Below the pieces are notes generated by a model. That model ran no database searches. It was not told the origin of the DNA and saw nothing but the letters and a program-made list of their open reading frames with translations. Made by a program: the position numbers and the translations under genes. Shown here piece by piece: positions 5,552 through 8,276 of a stretch of DNA of 8,276 bases. The stretch is from assembly GCA_003246795.1 (NCBI GenBank), contig QKCS01000214.1, positions 1 through 8,276 of the forward strand, given 5' to 3'. The first letter of the stretch is position 1. Each line of letters opens with the position of its first letter. The DNA comes from Alphaproteobacteria bacterium (GTDB lineage: Bacteria; Pseudomonadota; Alphaproteobacteria; Micropepsales; Micropepsaceae).

Positions 5552-6115
5552 ATGACATTCGTCCGTTTCACCGCAGGCGTTTGCCTCGCGTTCCTGTTCG
5601 CCCTCACGGCGGCATCGGCCGCGCCTGCGAAGGTCGACCCGCTGAAACTCGACCCGTACTACGGCGACTGGCGCGGCACGGCGACCGCCGAAAGCGAAAC
5701 CGACGAGGACTTCCCGACGTCGAAGCGCGACATCGCCGTGTCGATCAGCAAGACAGACCTCGGCGGTTTCCTGCTCTCGTGGTCCACGTTGCAGCGGCAG
5801 AAGGGCGACCCGAAGGCGCCGCTCGAGGTTTTGAAGTCGACGACCGTCGAATTCGTCCCGGCGCTCACGCCGAACATGTGGCGGGCGAAAGCCGACACCG
5901 ATCCTTACACGGGCGGCATTCTCTATTGGGCGCGTCTCGACGGCCGCGGCCTCGTCGTCTCGAGCTTCACGATCAACACGGACGGCAGACCTGAGTACCA
6001 AACCTACAAGCGCCGCATCGTGGGACCCGAGATGAAGCTCGAGTTCACGAACGTGAACGACGGCAAGTTCGTCCGTACGGTCAAGGGAAGCCTGAAGAAG
6101 CTGAGGTCCCGCTAG
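5552..6115 (+). CDS. Exported protein of unknown function
   Basis: I do not recognise a named family. From the ATG at 5552 (GGAG 8 nt upstream; an earlier ATG at 5546 and a GTG at 5522 are possible) the product has 187 residues. Residues 1-23 form a Sec signal peptide: a basic start, a hydrophobic core AGVCLAFLFALTA, and an A-S-A cleavage site. No lipobox fits the single early cysteine. The mature part of about 164 residues opens with DPYYGDWRGTA and has alternating hydrophobic/polar segments suggestive of a beta-rich fold. Examples are the stretches around GGFLLSWST, GGILYWARLDGRGLVVSSF and MKLEFTNVNDGKFVRTVKG. A small periplasmic beta-sandwich or lipocalin-like protein is a reasonable inference, no more. 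It lies 63 bp after hemF on the same strand and could share its transcript. Its TAG stop overlaps that of the convergent phosphatase gene. Confidence 0.8.
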   Translation: MTFVRFTAGVCLAFLFALTAASAAPAKVDPLKLDPYYGDWRGTATAESETDEDFPTSKRDIAVSISKTDLGGFLLSWSTLQRQKGDPKAPLEVLKSTTVEFVPALTPNMWRAKADTDPYTGGILYWARLDGRGLVVSSFTINTDGRPEYQTYKRRIVGPEMKLEFTNVNDGKFVRTVKGSLKKLRSR

Positions 6116-6975
6116 GGCTCGATCTGGACGAGAAGCGCGGTCGCGTCGTCGCTCTTCTTCATGCGCGGATACCGGGCGCCGTCGGGGTCGTCATCCTCGA
6201 TGTGGCGCAGTTCGCGCGCAAGCACGCTCAAGCCCAGCGTCTGCGCCGTCGCGATCAACTCGCGGTCGCCGTAATGTTTGTAGTCTTCGCTCAGCGCGTA
6301 AAAGCCATCGGTCGTCAGAAGCACGGTCGCCGGTCCGTCGAGCACGATCGACGTGACGGTCGCGTGGTCGGCCACGGCTGGATCGGCGCCCATGAGCCAA
6401 AACCCCTCCGCCGTGTTCACGGTGTCCCGCGCGCGCCTGAGATCGTCGAGCACGGTCGCCCGAATGGAATCGATGCCGAGCGCCTTGCCCTTACTTCCTG
6501 CAAGCATCTTCGCGGCAAGGCGCGACTCGAACGCCGTGCGCGACGGATTAGTGCCGAAATTGTGAACCTCGTCGTCCGCCGTTTCGATCAGCACCCGGCT
6601 GTCGCCCACATAGGCGATATGAAGCCGCCCGCCTTCGACGCCGATCAAGCTCAACGTCGTCCACGGCAACTCCCATCGCGCCTGCGGCGCGCGCAGGCGT
6701 TCGGTCTCGAACCGCGCGGTGATCTCCTTCGCGACCGCGCCGATAAGTTTTCGCAAATCGCCGGCCGCATCCCCGCCGTGCTGCAGCAACAGATCGCGCG
6801 CGGTGTGCGCCACCCATGCCGCATCGCTCTTGCCCGGCATCAGCGGCGCGTCGGCAAGCCCCGTCACGCCATCGAGCACGAACGCGATCGAACCGGCCGA
6901 CCCCAACGCATCCTCGTTCTCGCGGTTGGGCGAACCGGGAATGCTGAGGCCTTCGACCACTTTGAGATGCGCCAT
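6112..6975 (-). CDS. PP2C-like (PPM family) protein phosphatase
   Basis: A 287-residue soluble protein with the metal-binding blocks of PPM/PP2C serine/threonine phosphatases in order: NREN-E21-D22, VL-D35-G36-VTG, YVG-D125-SRV, LLTT-D223-G224-FYAL, and KS-D276-D277-AT. Two blocks differ from canonical PP2C: DGVTG instead of DGxGG, and SDDAT where D-N-x-T is usual; the acidic metal ligands remain. There is no membrane segment or attached sensory domain, so a partner kinase or regulator would be elsewhere. The ATG at 6975 is preferred because a G-rich stretch lies upstream; a TTG at 6987, directly after the cca stop, would add four residues. With a gap of 12 nt from cca it is probably the last gene of that transcript. 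The target is unknown. It converges with the exported-protein gene. Confidence 0.85.
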   Translation of the reverse strand: MAHLKVVEGLSIPGSPNRENEDALGSAGSIAFVLDGVTGLADAPLMPGKSDAAWVAHTARDLLLQHGGDAAGDLRKLIGAVAKEITARFETERLRAPQARWELPWTTLSLIGVEGGRLHIAYVGDSRVLIETADDEVHNFGTNPSRTAFESRLAAKMLAGSKGKALGIDSIRATVLDDLRRARDTVNTAEGFWLMGADPAVADHATVTSIVLDGPATVLLTTDGFYALSEDYKHYGDRELIATAQTLGLSVLARELRHIEDDDPDGARYPRMKKSDDATALLVQIEP

Positions 6976-6977
6976 GA

Positions 6978-6991
6978 TTGATCCCAATCAG
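6978..6991. promoter_or_regulatory. FNR-like box (one mismatch) at the cca/phosphatase boundary
   Basis: TTGAT (6978-6982), CCCA, ATCAG (6987-6991) matches TTGAT-N4-ATCAA at 9 of 10 positions. The same place also reads as a perfect TGATTG-N4-CAATCA inverted repeat (6975-6990) running from the phosphatase ATG to the cca stop. Both coding ends constrain the sequence, so chance is possible. Confidence 0.3.
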
Positions 6992-8244
6992 ATCGTCGCT
7001 TGAACAACGGCTTTCAGACGTTCGGCAAGCGAGAATTCGTCGTCGGTGAAGTCGGCGTCGATCCACCACTCCTCGACTTCGCCGAGCACGCGCCCGACGA
7101 GCGGCCCTTCCGGAACGCCGGCCGCCATGACGTCGGGCCCTTTCAGCGGAAACACAGGCCGAACCCATCCGTCGGCGAGCGCGAGCAAAGCGCGCCACTG
7201 CACGCCGTTCGAAACCTTCGGATCTTCGGCCCATTTGAGCCGCGCCCAATCCTTGAACGACGCCGGACCATGTCGATAGAGCGCGCGGCGAACCTCGCGG
7301 ATCGAAAGATATGAGACGATCTTCACCGGCACGGTCATCATGCCGACGAGCCGCGCGCGGTCTGCGTTGGAAAGGCGCCATCGCGTCGCCGCTTCGCGCG
7401 CCTGCGCGACGTCGCTCAGCAGCGCGCCGAACCGCAGCAGACCGTCGCCTTCGAAATAGTGCTCGGCGTCGGCGTGACACAACGCCTGAAGCCGATCGAA
7501 CTGCAGCGTGCCGGGCAAAACCTCGCTCAAAATTCCCGACGCCGCCATCGTGCGCAGAACGGGCGCGACGCCCTCCGACGCCAGAAGCCGCAACATCTCC
7601 TTTTGAATGCGTTCGCCGGACAGCGTCTTGATCTGATCCTTGGCGGCCGCGCAGGCGCGCAAACCCTCCGCATCGATGTCGCCGTGCCCGTAGCTCGCGT
7701 GAAACCGGAACAGCCGCAGAATGCGAAGATAGTCTTCGGCGATGCGTTGCGCCGGGTCGCCGATGAAGCGCACGCGCCGCGCCTGCAGGTCGTCCAGTCC
7801 GCCGATGACGTCCCGAACCTCGCCGTCGGATTCGGCGTAGATCGCGTTCATCGTGAAGTCGCGCCGTCGCGCGTCTTCTTCCCAGTCGGTCGAAAAGGCG
7901 ACGGTCGCGCGCCGCCCGTCCGTCGACACGTCGCGCCGAAGCGTCGTGATCTCGAACGTATCCGCGTGCTGGGGTGTCGTATGGACGACGGCGGTCACGG
8001 TGCCGTGCTCGATGCCCGTCGGCACGGCCGTCATGCCGGCCGCCTTGACCCGGCGCGAAACCTCTTCCGGCGTCAGCGGCGTGGCAATGTCGATGTCTTC
8101 GACCGGCACCCCAATCAGCGCGTTGCGCACGCAGCCGCCGACGAAGCGCGCCGCGCCGCCGTCCGCAGTCAAGACATTCATCACGGCGCGCGTCGCCGGC
8201 GCGTTGATCCAGGGCTGCGTCTTGATGGACACCGGTGAAGTCAT
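6988..8244 (-). CDS. cca: CCA-adding tRNA nucleotidyltransferase (class II)
   Basis: This 418-residue enzyme builds or repairs the 3' CCA end of tRNAs from CTP and ATP (an A-only or CC-only activity cannot be excluded). The polymerase-beta-type head shows RFVGGCVRNALIG (33-45) followed by the metal-binding D50-I-D52. The RRDFTMNAIY block (127-136) and D-x-x-Q-R-I-AEDYLRILRLFRF (about 163-181) are the nucleotide-recognition motifs of class II enzymes. The rest is a helical RNA-binding body and tail, with no HD phosphohydrolase domain visible, so it is shorter-featured than the E. coli type. The start at 8244 is 4 nt after the stop of the preceding gene and has no strong ribosome binding site, suggesting translational coupling. 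As I recall, a CoA-pyrophosphatase-like Nudix gene often precedes cca in alphaproteobacteria, in agreement with the tail seen upstream. Confidence 0.95.
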   Translation of the reverse strand: MTSPVSIKTQPWINAPATRAVMNVLTADGGAARFVGGCVRNALIGVPVEDIDIATPLTPEEVSRRVKAAGMTAVPTGIEHGTVTAVVHTTPQHADTFEITTLRRDVSTDGRRATVAFSTDWEEDARRRDFTMNAIYAESDGEVRDVIGGLDDLQARRVRFIGDPAQRIAEDYLRILRLFRFHASYGHGDIDAEGLRACAAAKDQIKTLSGERIQKEMLRLLASEGVAPVLRTMAASGILSEVLPGTLQFDRLQALCHADAEHYFEGDGLLRFGALLSDVAQAREAATRWRLSNADRARLVGMMTVPVKIVSYLSIREVRRALYRHGPASFKDWARLKWAEDPKVSNGVQWRALLALADGWVRPVFPLKGPDVMAAGVPEGPLVGRVLGEVEEWWIDADFTDDEFSLAERLKAVVQATI

Positions 8245-8248
8245 GGGA

Positions 8249-8276
8249 TCAGCCGTACAGCCGCTCGTGAAGATTG
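8249..8276 (-). CDS. C-terminal tail of upstream gene, probably Nudix hydrolase (CoA pyrophosphatase type)
   Basis: Only nine codons are visible, reading NLHERLYG and TGA (8251-8249). The ending resembles the C-terminus of Nudix CoA-pyrophosphatase-like proteins that, from my recollection of alphaproteobacterial gene order, commonly sit just before cca. Spacing to cca is 4 nt, so this would be the preceding gene of the same operon. The identification rests on a very short peptide and on context. Confidence 0.45.

Noticed and set aside
6548..7480. 310-codon minus-strand frame across the cca/phosphatase boundary
   Set aside because: It is an Arg/Ala-rich shadow overlapping two well-supported genes in another frame.
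7459..8238. 259-codon plus-strand frame opposite cca
   Set aside because: It is antisense to conserved class II nucleotidyltransferase motifs and has no features of its own.
1..8276. Mobile elements, CRISPR arrays, toxin-antitoxin or defence genes
   Set aside because: I saw no transposase or integrase motifs, terminal repeats, repeat-spacer pattern or paired small toxin-like genes; the genes are mostly housekeeping.

Overview
The window looks like chromosomal core sequence from a GC-rich alphaproteobacterium. The evidence is a three-gene petA-petB-petC operon for cytochrome bc1 with alphaproteobacterial features. Cytochrome b has haem ligands H97/H111/H198/H212, the numbering known from Rhodobacter. 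The Rieske anchor has a Tat motif, and cytochromes b and c1 are separate genes, unlike the fused fbcH of Bradyrhizobium. The pairings of the pet operon with a divergent trmL-hemF and of cca with a Nudix-type gene also fit, as I recall alphaproteobacterial gene order. A genus cannot be named from this sequence alone.

Layout, left to right. Positions 1-317 (minus) hold the N-terminal part of methylthioadenosine phosphorylase, which runs off the left edge. Positions 445-1265 (plus) hold two overlapping DUF4440/NTF2-like paralogues, apparently a tandem duplication. Positions 1281-3926 (minus) are the pet operon, read petA then petB then petC, ending tail-to-tail against the DUF4440 pair. A 228-bp divergent regulatory region (3927-4154) follows. 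Then come trmL (4155-4622) and hemF (4619-5488), overlapping by ATGA, and a gene for an exported protein of unknown function (5552-6115). From the right edge, on the minus strand, come the tail of a probable Nudix hydrolase gene, the CCA-adding enzyme gene (6988-8244) and a PP2C-like phosphatase gene (6112-6975), closely spaced as if co-transcribed. The phosphatase and exported-protein genes converge on a shared CTAG.

How it fits together: the bc1 complex and the haem pathway enzyme HemF are functionally linked, since both b- and c-type cytochromes need haem, and they are transcribed divergently from one short region. That region contains a perfect FNR/FixK-type palindrome (TTGAT-N4-ATCAA) touching the trmL start codon, and a perfect 9-bp GC-rich hairpin in the probable petA leader. 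A second, one-mismatch FNR-like site lies at the phosphatase start. The right-hand genes concern tRNA maturation, probable nucleotide housekeeping and a signalling-type phosphatase.

I see no mobile element, CRISPR array, tRNA or rRNA gene, and no clear sign of a wholly new system. The points most worth following are the FNR-type box, the DUF4440 pair, the short HemF C-terminus and the unassigned exported protein.
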